Source of the DNA: Woeseiaceae bacterium
Lineage (GTDB): Bacteria; Pseudomonadota; Gammaproteobacteria; Steroidobacterales; Woeseiaceae
NCBI GenBank assembly: GCA_021773095.1
Contig: JAJFKR010000036.1
Coordinates: 1-42,594 of the forward strand
Length of the DNA stretch: 42,594 bases
Direction: 5' to 3'
The position numbers were made by a program, and so were the translations under genes. Positions 24,454 to 33,070 of this stretch are shown here, piece by piece. Numbering within the stretch: the stretch's first letter is position 1; each line of letters starts with the position of its first letter. The notes under the pieces were generated by a model, which saw only the letters and a list, made by a program, of their open reading frames with translations, was not told the origin of the DNA and did not search any database.

Positions 24454-27231
24454 ATGAACAAGCTATCGCAACAAACTGAAAATGGAACTGCCAGGAAACT
24501 GACCAGGATGGTCGTGTTGTCGATGGTGAGTATTCTTATTGCTGCGTGCAGCAAAGGGGAGGGCGTGCAGCTCGGCACAGGGCAGGACCCTGATCCCGTC
24601 GTTATCGATTTCCCGATTGCCTACATAAAGTCTCCTTTGCCAACAGACAACAACGGCGTATTCCAGCAGCAGGATCTGCGTGAGCAAATTACGTTTGATT
24701 TTGGGGCTGACCTGTTCTTTCGCGACCGTGCCTCGGTTAGTGCGCTGCCTGTCAATATTACTGAGCGTGTTTCCATGGGGCTCGCGGCGGTTCGCGATGT
24801 TGAGATCGACTACGATGGAAGTCGTTTGCTGTTCGCGATGCGCATGCCATTCGAAGCCGGTGTCGCTGTAGAAGACCAGGTTGCCACCTGGAATATATGG
24901 CAGTACACGTTCGCAACCGATGCACTCATTCGCGTGATGTCGTCACCGCTCACCGCTGAGATTGGGCATGACATCATGCCGAAATATCTGCCGGACGGAC
25001 GCATCATATTTTCATCAACGCGCCAGTCGCAATCACAGGCACTGCTGCTCGACGAGGGTAAGGGCGGCTTCCCTGCACAGGACGAAGACGACAACGAATT
25101 TACATTCAACCTGCACGTGATGAATGACGACGGTAGCGGGCTGAAGCAGGTAACGTTTAACCAGAGTCATGATCTGGATGTATCGGTACTCGATAACGGC
25201 CAAATCGTTTACAGCCGCTGGGACCACAATGGGCCGAACGATGCCATTAACCTGTACCGTATGAATCCCGATGGTTCCAATCAGGAATTGTTATACGGCC
25301 AGCAGAGTCATGATACCGGCGTAAACGGCGCGACGATTCAGTTCATGCAACCGCGCCAGGTCGAAGATGGGCGCGTCATGGTTTTGGCACGTCCGTTCAC
25401 GAACACTGAGGGCGGCGGCGAGTTGATTCTCATCGACACACCGCAATATCTCGAAAACACTCAGCCGACGAAAGATAATATCGGGATACTCTCCGGACCG
25501 GCGCAGGAAGACGCAACGATTAATGATGTATCGACAGTGCCGGGTGCACCTTCACCGGGTGGCCGCTACTTCTCTGTCTTTCCGATTCAGGACGGTACCA
25601 GCCGATTGATGGTCAGCTGGAGTCAATGCCGCCTGGTAGAGATCTTGCCGGATGACGGCGATCCCAATACGATCGACGAACGGATTGTTGCTTGTACGCC
25701 TGACAATCTTCTGAACGTACTCATTATCGACCCGAACGATGCCAATCCACCGACACCAGTCGTTGGTGATTTTCTGGTTGCTCCACCGTTGTACGGCATC
25801 TGGATATACGATCCCCGCGATGACACGCAGCTACCGATTGTTGCCGGTGAAGAGGGCTTCATGTTTACGGAAGTGGTGTCGGCTGACCCGCGTTCGGCAC
25901 CGCCCGTGGTACTTGACGGTCTGAATAATTTCGCGCTGGACTCATCGCTCGCCGATAATGGCGAAGCATTGCTGAATATTCGCAACGTCTATGATTTCGA
26001 TGGCGCGTTTCTGCCGGGAGTCGATCCGGTAGTACTGGCTGATCCGCTGCAAACGCCGGCCGCGAGTCGACCGGCGCGATTCCTGCGTATCCAAAAAGCG
26101 GTATCGCAGCCCAATGACGATATTCGTGACATTGACGACACAGCGTTCGGTATTTCGACCGCGTTTGGGATGAAAGAAATCGTCGGCTACGCGATGATCG
26201 AACCGGACGGTTCAGTAATCACCAAGGTGCCTGCCAATGCGGCGTTGATGATCAGTATCGTTGACGAAAATGCCATGCGTATCACGCAGCGGCATCAGAA
26301 CTGGATCTCCGTCGCACCCGGTCAGGAATTGAAATGCACAGGCTGCCATGATGCCAACAGTGGCGTATCGCACGGTCGTATCGACGCTTTCGATAGTGCC
26401 TACACAGGTGCTACCACGCCGGGTGTGCCGTTTCCGAATACAGATCCGCAGTGGTTTGTCGGCGAGGTCGGCGAGACGATGGCGGAGGTGCGGGCACGCG
26501 TGACGTGTGCGACGGACTGCGGGTCGATCGAGCCATTGATGGATGTGGTCTATCGTGACGTCTGGACCGCGGATCCGCTGGTAGCTGCAAACAATCTCGA
26601 TATCGACTATCTGTACCAGGACCTGACCACAGCTTCCCCAACGTCGCTTTCGTGTCAGCAAAACTGGCAATGGAATTGCCGCAGCGTTATCAATTACGTG
26701 TCGGTCATACACCCATTATGGAATGCGCCGCGACTGCGCACGATCGATGATGACAATGATCCGGCAACGCCGGAAGTGCCGGAACTCGATGCCAATGGTG
26801 TGCAACTCAGCGACAATTGCCTGCAATGCCATACGCCGTTCGATGCCGTGAATAACGTGCCGAGGGTTCCGGCCGGGCAGCTGGAATTACAGACTGGAAT
26901 GTCGACCGATGAACCCGATCATGAGATCGCCTATCGCGAACTGTTAGTTACTGATAACCTTCAGGTATTGATGAACAACATGGTAGTGGATGCGACCGTG
27001 GTTATTGGCCTGGATGCGAACGGAGTCCCCATCCTCGCGAACGTACCGACTGCATCTCCTGCCTCCATTGGTGGCGCAAGGGCTTCGAGCGATTTCTTTG
27101 ACCAATTCAATAATCCTAACGACCTCATTCACTTCAATATTTTGTCCAAAGCGGAGCAGCGTCTCGTCGCGGAATGGCTGGATATCGGAGCTCAGTATTA
27201 CAACAATCCCTTCGACGCCCCAGCCAACTAG
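24454..27231 (+). CDS. HzsA-related lipoprotein with propeller repeats and two CxxCH motifs
   Basis: A 925-residue predicted lipoprotein (lipobox ILIAAC, Cys32). Residues 90-330 have TolB/PD40-like propeller repeats (RDVEIDYDGSRLLFAMRMPF, IMPKYLPDGRIIFSSTRQS, LYRMNPDGSNQELLYG). The middle and C-terminal parts resemble the hydrazine synthase alpha subunit and its relatives. CTGCH at 628-632 and CLQCH at 789-793 are likely haem c sites. Further cysteines (CATDCGS, CQQNWQWNC) may also be ligands or disulfides. Hydrazine synthase needs beta and gamma subunits, which are not here, so hydrazine formation is unlikely; the family is widespread in non-anammox bacteria with unknown activity. I chose ATG 24454 over a GTG nine bases earlier. 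It heads the plus block; its end overlaps the SH3/beta-barrel gene. Confidence 0.8.
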   Translation: MNKLSQQTENGTARKLTRMVVLSMVSILIAACSKGEGVQLGTGQDPDPVVIDFPIAYIKSPLPTDNNGVFQQQDLREQITFDFGADLFFRDRASVSALPVNITERVSMGLAAVRDVEIDYDGSRLLFAMRMPFEAGVAVEDQVATWNIWQYTFATDALIRVMSSPLTAEIGHDIMPKYLPDGRIIFSSTRQSQSQALLLDEGKGGFPAQDEDDNEFTFNLHVMNDDGSGLKQVTFNQSHDLDVSVLDNGQIVYSRWDHNGPNDAINLYRMNPDGSNQELLYGQQSHDTGVNGATIQFMQPRQVEDGRVMVLARPFTNTEGGGELILIDTPQYLENTQPTKDNIGILSGPAQEDATINDVSTVPGAPSPGGRYFSVFPIQDGTSRLMVSWSQCRLVEILPDDGDPNTIDERIVACTPDNLLNVLIIDPNDANPPTPVVGDFLVAPPLYGIWIYDPRDDTQLPIVAGEEGFMFTEVVSADPRSAPPVVLDGLNNFALDSSLADNGEALLNIRNVYDFDGAFLPGVDPVVLADPLQTPAASRPARFLRIQKAVSQPNDDIRDIDDTAFGISTAFGMKEIVGYAMIEPDGSVITKVPANAALMISIVDENAMRITQRHQNWISVAPGQELKCTGCHDANSGVSHGRIDAFDSAYTGATTPGVPFPNTDPQWFVGEVGETMAEVRARVTCATDCGSIEPLMDVVYRDVWTADPLVAANNLDIDYLYQDLTTASPTSLSCQQNWQWNCRSVINYVSVIHPLWNAPRLRTIDDDNDPATPEVPELDANGVQLSDNCLQCHTPFDAVNNVPRVPAGQLELQTGMSTDEPDHEIAYRELLVTDNLQVLMNNMVVDATVVIGLDANGVPILANVPTASPASIGGARASSDFFDQFNNPNDLIHFNILSKAEQRLVAEWLDIGAQYYNNPFDAPAN

Positions 27232-27976
27232 CAGCGCTTGGCTCGGATGCCTGGTAGCCGTCGTACTGCAGTTACTTCTCGCAGCGCAGGCTTACGCTGC
27301 CGATGAATACAGATCTGTAACCATTGCTGACCCGTACCTCGAAATGCGTACGGGACCCGGTCGCGGTTATCCGATATTTCACGTTGTTGATCGGGGCGAA
27401 ACCGTTGCTGTCATAATGCAGCGCACCGAGTGGTATCTCGTGCGTTCGGGCAGCGGCAAGGAAGGCTGGGTTGACCGGGCGCAGATGGAACTGACGCTGC
27501 AACCCGATGGCAATCCCGTTAGCTTCGATGAAGCCGGTCTGGAAGATTTGACCAACGCGAAATGGGAATTGGGCGTATTGGCCGGCGATTTTGGCGGCGC
27601 AAATATCGTTTCGCTTTATGGTGGGTATTCGCTGAATCCCAATGTTTCCGTTGAATTATGGGGATCACAGATTCTTGGCAATTTTTCAAACGGTTGGATG
27701 GGTAGCGTAAACGTTGTTCACGAAGCATTTCCTGAATGGCGTGTTTCACCGTTTTTCACCCTGGGCGCGGGTGTCATACACACGAGCCCAAAGTCGACGA
27801 TTATCCAGGGCGAGGATCGCACCGATCAAATCGGTCATGTCGGTGCTGGTTTCCGGGCTTACGCGACGCGACGATTTCTGTTGCGCGCTGAATACAAGAG
27901 CTACGTGGTTTTCACGAGCCGTGACGAAAATGAGGAAGTAGAAGAATGGAAAGTCGGTTTCGCGTTCTTTTTCTAA
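27197..27976 (+). CDS. SH3-domain plus outer-membrane beta-barrel protein (probable ATT start)
   Basis: A protein of about 259 residues with a signal peptide (WLGCLVAVVLQLLLAAQAYA), a bacterial SH3-type domain (about 40-97: YLEMRTGPGRGYPIFHVV and GWVDRAQME), and a C-terminal barrel (about 115-259) ending in aromatic FAFFF, typical of outer-membrane proteins. No ATG, GTG or TTG in frame precedes the signal peptide closely. ATT at 27197 is preceded by GGAG six bases earlier and gives a normal-length signal peptide, so I take it as the start; it overlaps the HzsA-related gene by 35 bp. Weaker alternatives are a CTG inside the signal sequence or a sequencing error. SH3 domains of this type bind peptidoglycan, so it may bridge wall and outer membrane. 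Its end overlaps the next gene by 31 bp. Confidence 0.72.
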   Translation: MTTIPSTPQPTSSAWLGCLVAVVLQLLLAAQAYAADEYRSVTIADPYLEMRTGPGRGYPIFHVVDRGETVAVIMQRTEWYLVRSGSGKEGWVDRAQMELTLQPDGNPVSFDEAGLEDLTNAKWELGVLAGDFGGANIVSLYGGYSLNPNVSVELWGSQILGNFSNGWMGSVNVVHEAFPEWRVSPFFTLGAGVIHTSPKSTIIQGEDRTDQIGHVGAGFRAYATRRFLLRAEYKSYVVFTSRDENEEVEEWKVGFAFFF

Positions 27977-28626
27977 TTGTTGCGATTGTTGGCCTGTCGG
28001 GCTGTGCCGCAACAAAAAATTTATTCGGTTTTGGTCGCGAAGAGGCACCGCCTCCCAGCGCCGAGCCGCCCGGGCAGGTGATTGACCCTCAGGTTGAGCG
28101 TCGCGAAATCAAAGAGCCGGCGATAGACCGCGAGGATTTCGAGATTGGTGCCTACGTCGGCATTATGGGTATAGAAGACTTTGGCTCAAATGTCTCCTAC
28201 GGTGTGCGGCTTGCCTACCACATCACGGAAGGTTTCTTCGTCGAGGGCACGGTTGGTCAGTCCGAAGGTGGGCTGACAAGCTTTGAGGTTTTGTCCGGCG
28301 GTGCGCGGCTCATTACAGACAGCGAACGAACGCTGACCTATTACAATCTAAGTCTCGGCTACAACATTCTCCCCGGCGAAGTTTTTCTCGGTGAGGGGCG
28401 TGCATATAACACAAACTTATATCTGATCGCCGGGCTGGGTTCGACACGGTTTGCGGGCGATGACCGTTTCTCCGTCAATGTGGGCGCTGGCTATCGCTTT
28501 TTGCTGAGTGATTCCGTGGCATTGCACCTGGATTTCCGGGATCACCTGTTTGATATCGATTTACTCGGCGAAGAAAAGACAGTTCACAATCTTGAAGGGC
28601 ATCTTGGCGTCACGGTGTTCTTCTGA
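27946..28626 (+). CDS. Outer-membrane beta-barrel lipoprotein
   Basis: A 226-residue predicted lipoprotein (lipobox LSGC, Cys20), then a short proline-rich linker (about 34-60) and a barrel of about eight strands (from EIGAYVGIMG to VTVFF). It resembles the OMP_myx_plus-type outer-membrane beta-barrel family. The ATG lies 31 bp inside the end of the SH3/barrel gene, so translation is coupled. The two barrels have similar architecture, suggesting paralogy or partnership. No pore or ligand is predictable. Envelope location and membership in the plus block are well supported. Confidence 0.8.
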   Translation: MESRFRVLFLIVAIVGLSGCAATKNLFGFGREEAPPPSAEPPGQVIDPQVERREIKEPAIDREDFEIGAYVGIMGIEDFGSNVSYGVRLAYHITEGFFVEGTVGQSEGGLTSFEVLSGGARLITDSERTLTYYNLSLGYNILPGEVFLGEGRAYNTNLYLIAGLGSTRFAGDDRFSVNVGAGYRFLLSDSVALHLDFRDHLFDIDLLGEEKTVHNLEGHLGVTVFF

Positions 28627-28678
28627 GGCAACGGTCACAGTCAGATCTCACCAGCGTCGATAAAGTACAGGAATGTTC

Positions 28679-28915
28679 ATGAACAAACGATTGACAGGAC
28701 GAATCTTGCTAGTGCTGCTGGTCCTTACGGGGATTTCGGCCTGCGGACCGATTGAGCCGTGGGTGAAACCCTACGAGCGCGACAAGCTGGCAGACCCCAT
28801 CATGGCGCTGGATGACGATGCCGTCTCGACGTCCTACATACAGCATGTATACGAAGCGCGGGAAGGTGCGCGTGGTGGCGAAGGTGCCGCCGGTGGCGGC
28901 TGCGGCTGCAACTGA
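28679..28915 (+). CDS. DUF4266-type small lipoprotein ending in GGGCGCN
   Basis: A 78-residue predicted lipoprotein (lipobox ISAC). The pattern WVKPYERDKLADPIM, then a short linker and a Gly-rich tail ending GGGCGCN, matches DUF4266. The two cysteines in the terminal CGC could bind metal or be modified, but nothing is known. ATG 28679 has AGGA six bases upstream and is preferred to the ATG two codons earlier. It is followed 16 bp later by a DUF3570 gene; in the genomes I recall, the two are nearly always adjacent, often with a thioredoxin-like protein and an ApbE flavin transferase, neither of which is in this window. Confidence 0.8.
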   Translation: MNKRLTGRILLVLLVLTGISACGPIEPWVKPYERDKLADPIMALDDDAVSTSYIQHVYEAREGARGGEGAAGGGCGCN

Positions 28916-28931
28916 TCCAGATGACCCGGCG

Positions 28932-30071
28932 ATGATGTTACGACGACTGACACTGACCACGATGTTGCTGGCAATAACCGGCAACGCATTCGCGGGCGTA
29001 TTGCCGGAGGATCGTGCGGACATCCTGTATCACCTCTACGACGGGGGCGGTGTCGAAATTGATGGCCCGTCGATCCTGGTTCGTAAAAAGGTAGGCAAGA
29101 GCGTTTCTGTGGTTGGCAACTACTACGTCGACATGGTCAGTTCGGCATCGATCGACGTTGTCACAACAGCGAGCCCGTATACAGAAGAACGCACGCAGTG
29201 GTCGCTGGGCATGGACTATCTGCGCGGCAATACAACGATGCGCGTCAATTACGTCAGTAGCGAGGAATCGGATTACGACGCCGAGACGGTGAGTTTTTCG
29301 GTCAGTCAGGATATGTTTGGCGACCTCACAACACTGACCCTGGGTTACGCTTTGGGCGATGATCTGGTGAGGCGCTCCGATGACCCGACATTCGAGCGCA
29401 ATCTTGACAAGCAGACTTACAGTATTGGTCTTACACAGATTCTGACCAAGAACCTGATTTCAACGTTGAACTTCGAGACCGTTACCGACGAAGGATTTCT
29501 GAACAATCCGTATCGCTCGGTTCGTTATGCCGATCTCGGCAGTGCGCTGGGCTACAGCTTCGAGCCGGAGCTTTACCCCAATACTCGGACCAGTAACGCA
29601 TTGGGTCTTCGCGCCCGCTACTTTTTGGCCTATCGGGCTGCGATTGAAGGTGAGTACCGATTCTTTACCGATACCTGGGGCATAGAGGGCCACACGGCAG
29701 CGTTGATGTATATCCAACCGTGGGGCGACTTCGTCTTCTCGGGTAAATTCAGATATCACACTCAGACCGGCGCGGACTTCTACAGTGATTTGTTCTCGCG
29801 TTCGGAGGCCACGAATTTTCGTGCCCGCGACAAGGAACTCAGTTCACTGCAGAGCTACACCTTCAAGTTGAAGGCCTCCTACGAATTTCTGAATGACGAC
29901 GGCAACGACTGGGGTTTTATCAAGAAAGGAAAAGTCACCGCATCAATCGATTTGCTGCACGTTGATTACGACGATTTTTCAGACCTTAGGGCGCTTGCCC
30001 CCATCGGTACGGAACCTCTGTACCAACTCGATGCCGACGTTTTTCAGGTATTCGTTTCCTTCTGGTATTGA
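28932..30071 (+). CDS. DUF3570 outer-membrane protein
   Basis: A 379-residue protein with a signal peptide (about residues 1-22, ending AFA) and a body of alternating amphipathic strands ending VFVSFWY, as expected for an outer-membrane barrel. The start of the mature part (DRADILYHLYDGGG, IDGPSILVRKK) and VNYYVDMVSSASIDVV-like text are typical of DUF3570. Function is unknown. I use ATG 28932; the next codon is also ATG. It is the last gene of the plus block and its stop codon is immediately followed by a REP-like hairpin, which probably marks the end of the transcript. Confidence 0.85.
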   Translation: MMLRRLTLTTMLLAITGNAFAGVLPEDRADILYHLYDGGGVEIDGPSILVRKKVGKSVSVVGNYYVDMVSSASIDVVTTASPYTEERTQWSLGMDYLRGNTTMRVNYVSSEESDYDAETVSFSVSQDMFGDLTTLTLGYALGDDLVRRSDDPTFERNLDKQTYSIGLTQILTKNLISTLNFETVTDEGFLNNPYRSVRYADLGSALGYSFEPELYPNTRTSNALGLRARYFLAYRAAIEGEYRFFTDTWGIEGHTAALMYIQPWGDFVFSGKFRYHTQTGADFYSDLFSRSEATNFRARDKELSSLQSYTFKLKASYEFLNDDGNDWGFIKKGKVTASIDLLHVDYDDFSDLRALAPIGTEPLYQLDADVFQVFVSFWY

Positions 30072-30073
30072 TC

Positions 30074-30094
30074 GCGCGCTGGGCGCGCTCCTAC
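30074..30094. repeat. REP-like hairpin (single unit)
   Basis: Arms GCGCGC flank TGG and are followed by TCCTAC, the reverse complement of the GTAGGA head of the units at 14876-14971. It begins three bases after the DUF3570 stop codon. Likely a terminator or mRNA-stabilising element. Confidence 0.7.
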
Positions 30095-30136
30095 AGGTGA
30101 TACGATAGGCTCCGGGTGAATCGGGGCGTTCCTTCC

Positions 30137-30697
30137 ATGAGCACAATTGTGATTGCTGTCCTGCTACTGGTAATTGTGGTGGGCGTCGGTATCTATAATC
30201 GTTTGGTCCGAGGCCGCAACCGCGTCAGTACGGCGTGGAGCGATATCGATGTCCAGTTGCAGCGCCGCCATGACCTGGTACCGCGCCTGGTCGCAGCGGT
30301 TGATCAGTACGCAAAGTATGAAAGAGCGACTCTCGAGGCCGTTACGGTCTTGCGTACGGAAGCAATGCAGGCCGCTGACGTGGCAGCGAAAGGAAAGCTC
30401 GAAGAAGAACTCACGATCGGTCTGGAACGCATCATCGCACTGGCCGAGAATTATCCGGATCTCAAAGCGAACGAGAATTTTCTCAAACTGCAGAACGAGC
30501 TCGTTGAGACCGAGAATTACCTGCAGTTCGCGCGGCGCTATTACAATGGCTCGGTTCGTAACTACAATACACTGACTGAAACGGTACCGAGTAATATCGT
30601 CGCGGGTTGGTTCAGTTTTGAGTCGAAAGAGTTTTTCCAGAAAACCTCGGACGAAGCGGCGAATGTACCGCTGGTTAGCCTGGGGTCCGTCGAATGA
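30137..30697 (+). CDS. lemA: LemA family protein
   Basis: A 186-residue protein with one N-terminal transmembrane helix (about 2-20) and a helical-bundle domain typical of LemA: IYNRLVRGRNRVSTAWSDID, DLVPRLVAAVDQYAKYE, ENYPDLKANENFLKLQNEL and ENYLQFARRYYN. Function is unknown. I prefer the ATG at 30137; an in-frame GTG seven codons earlier is possible and neither has a clear ribosome site. The stop overlaps the ATG of the DUF2207 gene by four bases, a pairing seen in many bacteria and suggesting a joint membrane function. Confidence 0.94.
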   Translation: MSTIVIAVLLLVIVVGVGIYNRLVRGRNRVSTAWSDIDVQLQRRHDLVPRLVAAVDQYAKYERATLEAVTVLRTEAMQAADVAAKGKLEEELTIGLERIIALAENYPDLKANENFLKLQNELVETENYLQFARRYYNGSVRNYNTLTETVPSNIVAGWFSFESKEFFQKTSDEAANVPLVSLGSVE

Positions 30698-32394
30698 AGA
30701 GATTATTCGTACTCTTGTCGTTGTGCCTTTCAACATCGGCGTTTTCCGACGAGCGGATATTGAGTTTTCACAGCGACATTCGCGTATTCACTGACGGCAT
30801 GATCGAGGTGACAGAGACGATACAAGTACGCGCCGAGGGTAATCAGATTCGTCGTGGGATTTACCGTGATTTTCCGGTGGAGTACGAAGACCGCCTGGGA
30901 AACACTTATGAAGTTGCGCTTGAACCGCTTGCCGTATTTCGTAACGAAGTGGCGGAGTCTTTTCACACGGTACGAACCCGGCGCGACGTCCGAACTTACT
31001 TTGGTAGCAAAAACCGATTCATTGAACGCGGCGTGCATACCTACACTTATCGATATCGTGCCAACAGGATGCTCGGTTTTTTTGATGAGCACGACGAGCT
31101 CTACTGGAATGTCACCGGTAATCGCTGGGCGTTTCCCATCGACAAAGCGAGCGCGACCGTAACGCTTGGTTTCGAGGCACCTCGTGACTCGATAATGGTG
31201 GACGGATACACCGGTCGACTCGGCTCGAAAGCACAGGAATACAGTCGCTATATGGATGAGGCGGGAGCGATACACTTCAGTGCCGACAGTGCTTTGCCTG
31301 CCGCCCACGGCATAACAATTGTGGTGGGCTGGCCAAAGGGACTCGTCAGTGAGCCCACGCATTTGCAACGTGTAGGATGGCTGCTAAGTGACAACAACAA
31401 TCTGCTGATCGCCGTTGTTGGCTTGTTACTACTGCTGACCTATTACATCCCGGTCTGGAAAAGTCAGGGCAAGGATCCGGAGGAAGGTGTCGTCGTCACC
31501 CGGTATGAGCCGCCGAAAGATTTCTCCCCGGCATCGTTGCGCTACATACAGCAGATGTACTATGACGACAAGGTGATGACGGCAGCCATCGTAAACCTGG
31601 CAGTAAAAGGTTATTTGGAAATAAAGGAAAAGGACGGCACGCATTCAGTTAAAAAGACCGGCGCGGGTACGCTGCGGCCGGTTCTGGCAGCCGGAGAAGA
31701 AGAGCTGTATGAGGCTTTGTTCAAGGAAGACGATGTCGTGACACTGAAGCAGTTCAATCATGAATTGCTGGGCAACGCTCGCAGTGAGCATAAGAGGTCA
31801 CTTCAGGCCGACTACAAGCAAAAATACTTTCGCACCAATGGCGCTCTGAATGTCCCGGCAATCGTGATTGTTCTGGCTTCTACCATACTCGCTTTGAAGA
31901 CAGGCAACGGACCAACATTCCTCGTCATCGCCACTGTTATTCTCATGTTCTTAACAATGATTTTCTTCGCCATCATCATGAAACGCCCAACGATGCGCGG
32001 TCGAAAATTGCTCGATGAGCTGGTGGGTTTCAAAGACTATCTGGAAATTGCGGAAAAAGAAGAGCTCAATCTCAGAAATCCGCCGGAAAAAACGCCAGCG
32101 CTATTCGAGACCTATCTTCCATACGCTTTGGCGCTGGGTGTGGATCAGCGGTGGTCTGAACGATTCGCGAGTCTGCTCGCGTCAATTCGGGAACCCGGCG
32201 GACAGTCCTACAGTCCAAGTTGGTACGACGGCAATTGGAATTCATCGAACTTGTCGACGGCAACCGACGGTCTTTCGAGTGGCCTTAACTCTGCCGTTAG
32301 TTCTTCAGTGGTGGCACCGGGTTCATCGTCAGGCGGCAGTGGCGGGGGGTTCTCCGGCGGTGGTGGTGGCGGAGGAGGCGGTGGCGGCTGGTAA
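30694..32394 (+). CDS. DUF2207 membrane protein with Gly-rich tail
   Basis: A 566-residue protein with a signal peptide (about 1-18), a large extracytoplasmic DUF2207 domain (about 20-230; SFHSDIRVFTDGMIEVTE, YRDFPVEYEDRLGN), a transmembrane segment near 234-250 (LLIAVVGLLLLLTYY) and a further hydrophobic pair near 390-430. The C-terminus is a low-complexity tail rich in Ser and Gly (about 540-566), ending GGGGW. DUF2207 proteins are found beside LemA and their function is not known. ATGA overlap with lemA implies translational coupling. Probably both work in the inner membrane. Confidence 0.93.
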   Translation: MKRLFVLLSLCLSTSAFSDERILSFHSDIRVFTDGMIEVTETIQVRAEGNQIRRGIYRDFPVEYEDRLGNTYEVALEPLAVFRNEVAESFHTVRTRRDVRTYFGSKNRFIERGVHTYTYRYRANRMLGFFDEHDELYWNVTGNRWAFPIDKASATVTLGFEAPRDSIMVDGYTGRLGSKAQEYSRYMDEAGAIHFSADSALPAAHGITIVVGWPKGLVSEPTHLQRVGWLLSDNNNLLIAVVGLLLLLTYYIPVWKSQGKDPEEGVVVTRYEPPKDFSPASLRYIQQMYYDDKVMTAAIVNLAVKGYLEIKEKDGTHSVKKTGAGTLRPVLAAGEEELYEALFKEDDVVTLKQFNHELLGNARSEHKRSLQADYKQKYFRTNGALNVPAIVIVLASTILALKTGNGPTFLVIATVILMFLTMIFFAIIMKRPTMRGRKLLDELVGFKDYLEIAEKEELNLRNPPEKTPALFETYLPYALALGVDQRWSERFASLLASIREPGGQSYSPSWYDGNWNSSNLSTATDGLSSGLNSAVSSSVVAPGSSSGGSGGGFSGGGGGGGGGGGW

Positions 32395-32425
32395 TGGCAA
32401 CAATAAAAGGGACAATAAACGACTA

Positions 32426-33070
32426 ATGAATCAGCAAATCTATACCCGCAGGCCAGCCGACAACAGCGCTATCCCGGACGTAATCTTCCTAATACTGATT
32501 GCCAATGGTGTGGCCTACGCGCTACAACAGTTTTTTCCGGGGCCCATGGAAGGATTGTTCGCATTACAACCGCTGAAGGATCCACCCGGCTATCAGTTTC
32601 CACCGTTTCTGCCGTGGCAACTGATCACCTATGGGTTTCTGCACGACACGCGATCGCTAATGCACATCCTCTTCAATATGTTGATGTTGTGGATGTTCGG
32701 CCGCGAAATCGAACGCATGATGGGCCCACGTCGATTCCTCACCTACTACATGACTTGCGTTATTGGTGCCGGCCTTATTCAACTACTGGTCGGCGTTATA
32801 CAAGGGTGGGGTGTGCCGACACTGGGTGCGTCCGGTGGCGTATTTGGCATATTTCTGGCCTACGGCATGGCGTTTCCAAATCGCCGCGTCATGTTGATGT
32901 TTCCGCCGATCCCGATGAAAGCGAAATATTTTGTCATCATGCTTGGGCTTTTCGAGCTCTCAATCGGTTTTAGTGGTGTGAATAATGGTATCGCAAATTT
33001 CGCGCACCTCGGTGGTATGCTGTTTGGCTTCGCATTGATCCGATACTGGGGCAGGAGACGTCGCCAATAA
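32426..33070 (+). CDS. Rhomboid intramembrane serine protease
   Basis: A 214-residue protein with about six transmembrane helices and the classic rhomboid features: HILFN (His80, Asn84), WMFGREIERMMG, catalytic Ser136 in GASGGVFG and His194 in FAHLGG. It has no long soluble domain, unlike the rhomboid at 6.6 kb. It cleaves transmembrane helices of unknown substrates. The ATG at 32426 fits the conserved N-terminus. Its TAA overlaps the LysE ATG (TAATG), implying translational coupling. It lies 31 bp after the DUF2207 gene and may share its transcript. Confidence 0.93.
   Translation: MNQQIYTRRPADNSAIPDVIFLILIANGVAYALQQFFPGPMEGLFALQPLKDPPGYQFPPFLPWQLITYGFLHDTRSLMHILFNMLMLWMFGREIERMMGPRRFLTYYMTCVIGAGLIQLLVGVIQGWGVPTLGASGGVFGIFLAYGMAFPNRRVMLMFPPIPMKAKYFVIMLGLFELSIGFSGVNNGIANFAHLGGMLFGFALIRYWGRRRRQ

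Noticed and set aside
24454..27231. Hydrazine synthase and an anammox lifestyle
   Set aside because: Only an alpha-like protein is present; there are no beta/gamma subunits, hydrazine dehydrogenase or other anammox genes, and the setting is gammaproteobacterial.
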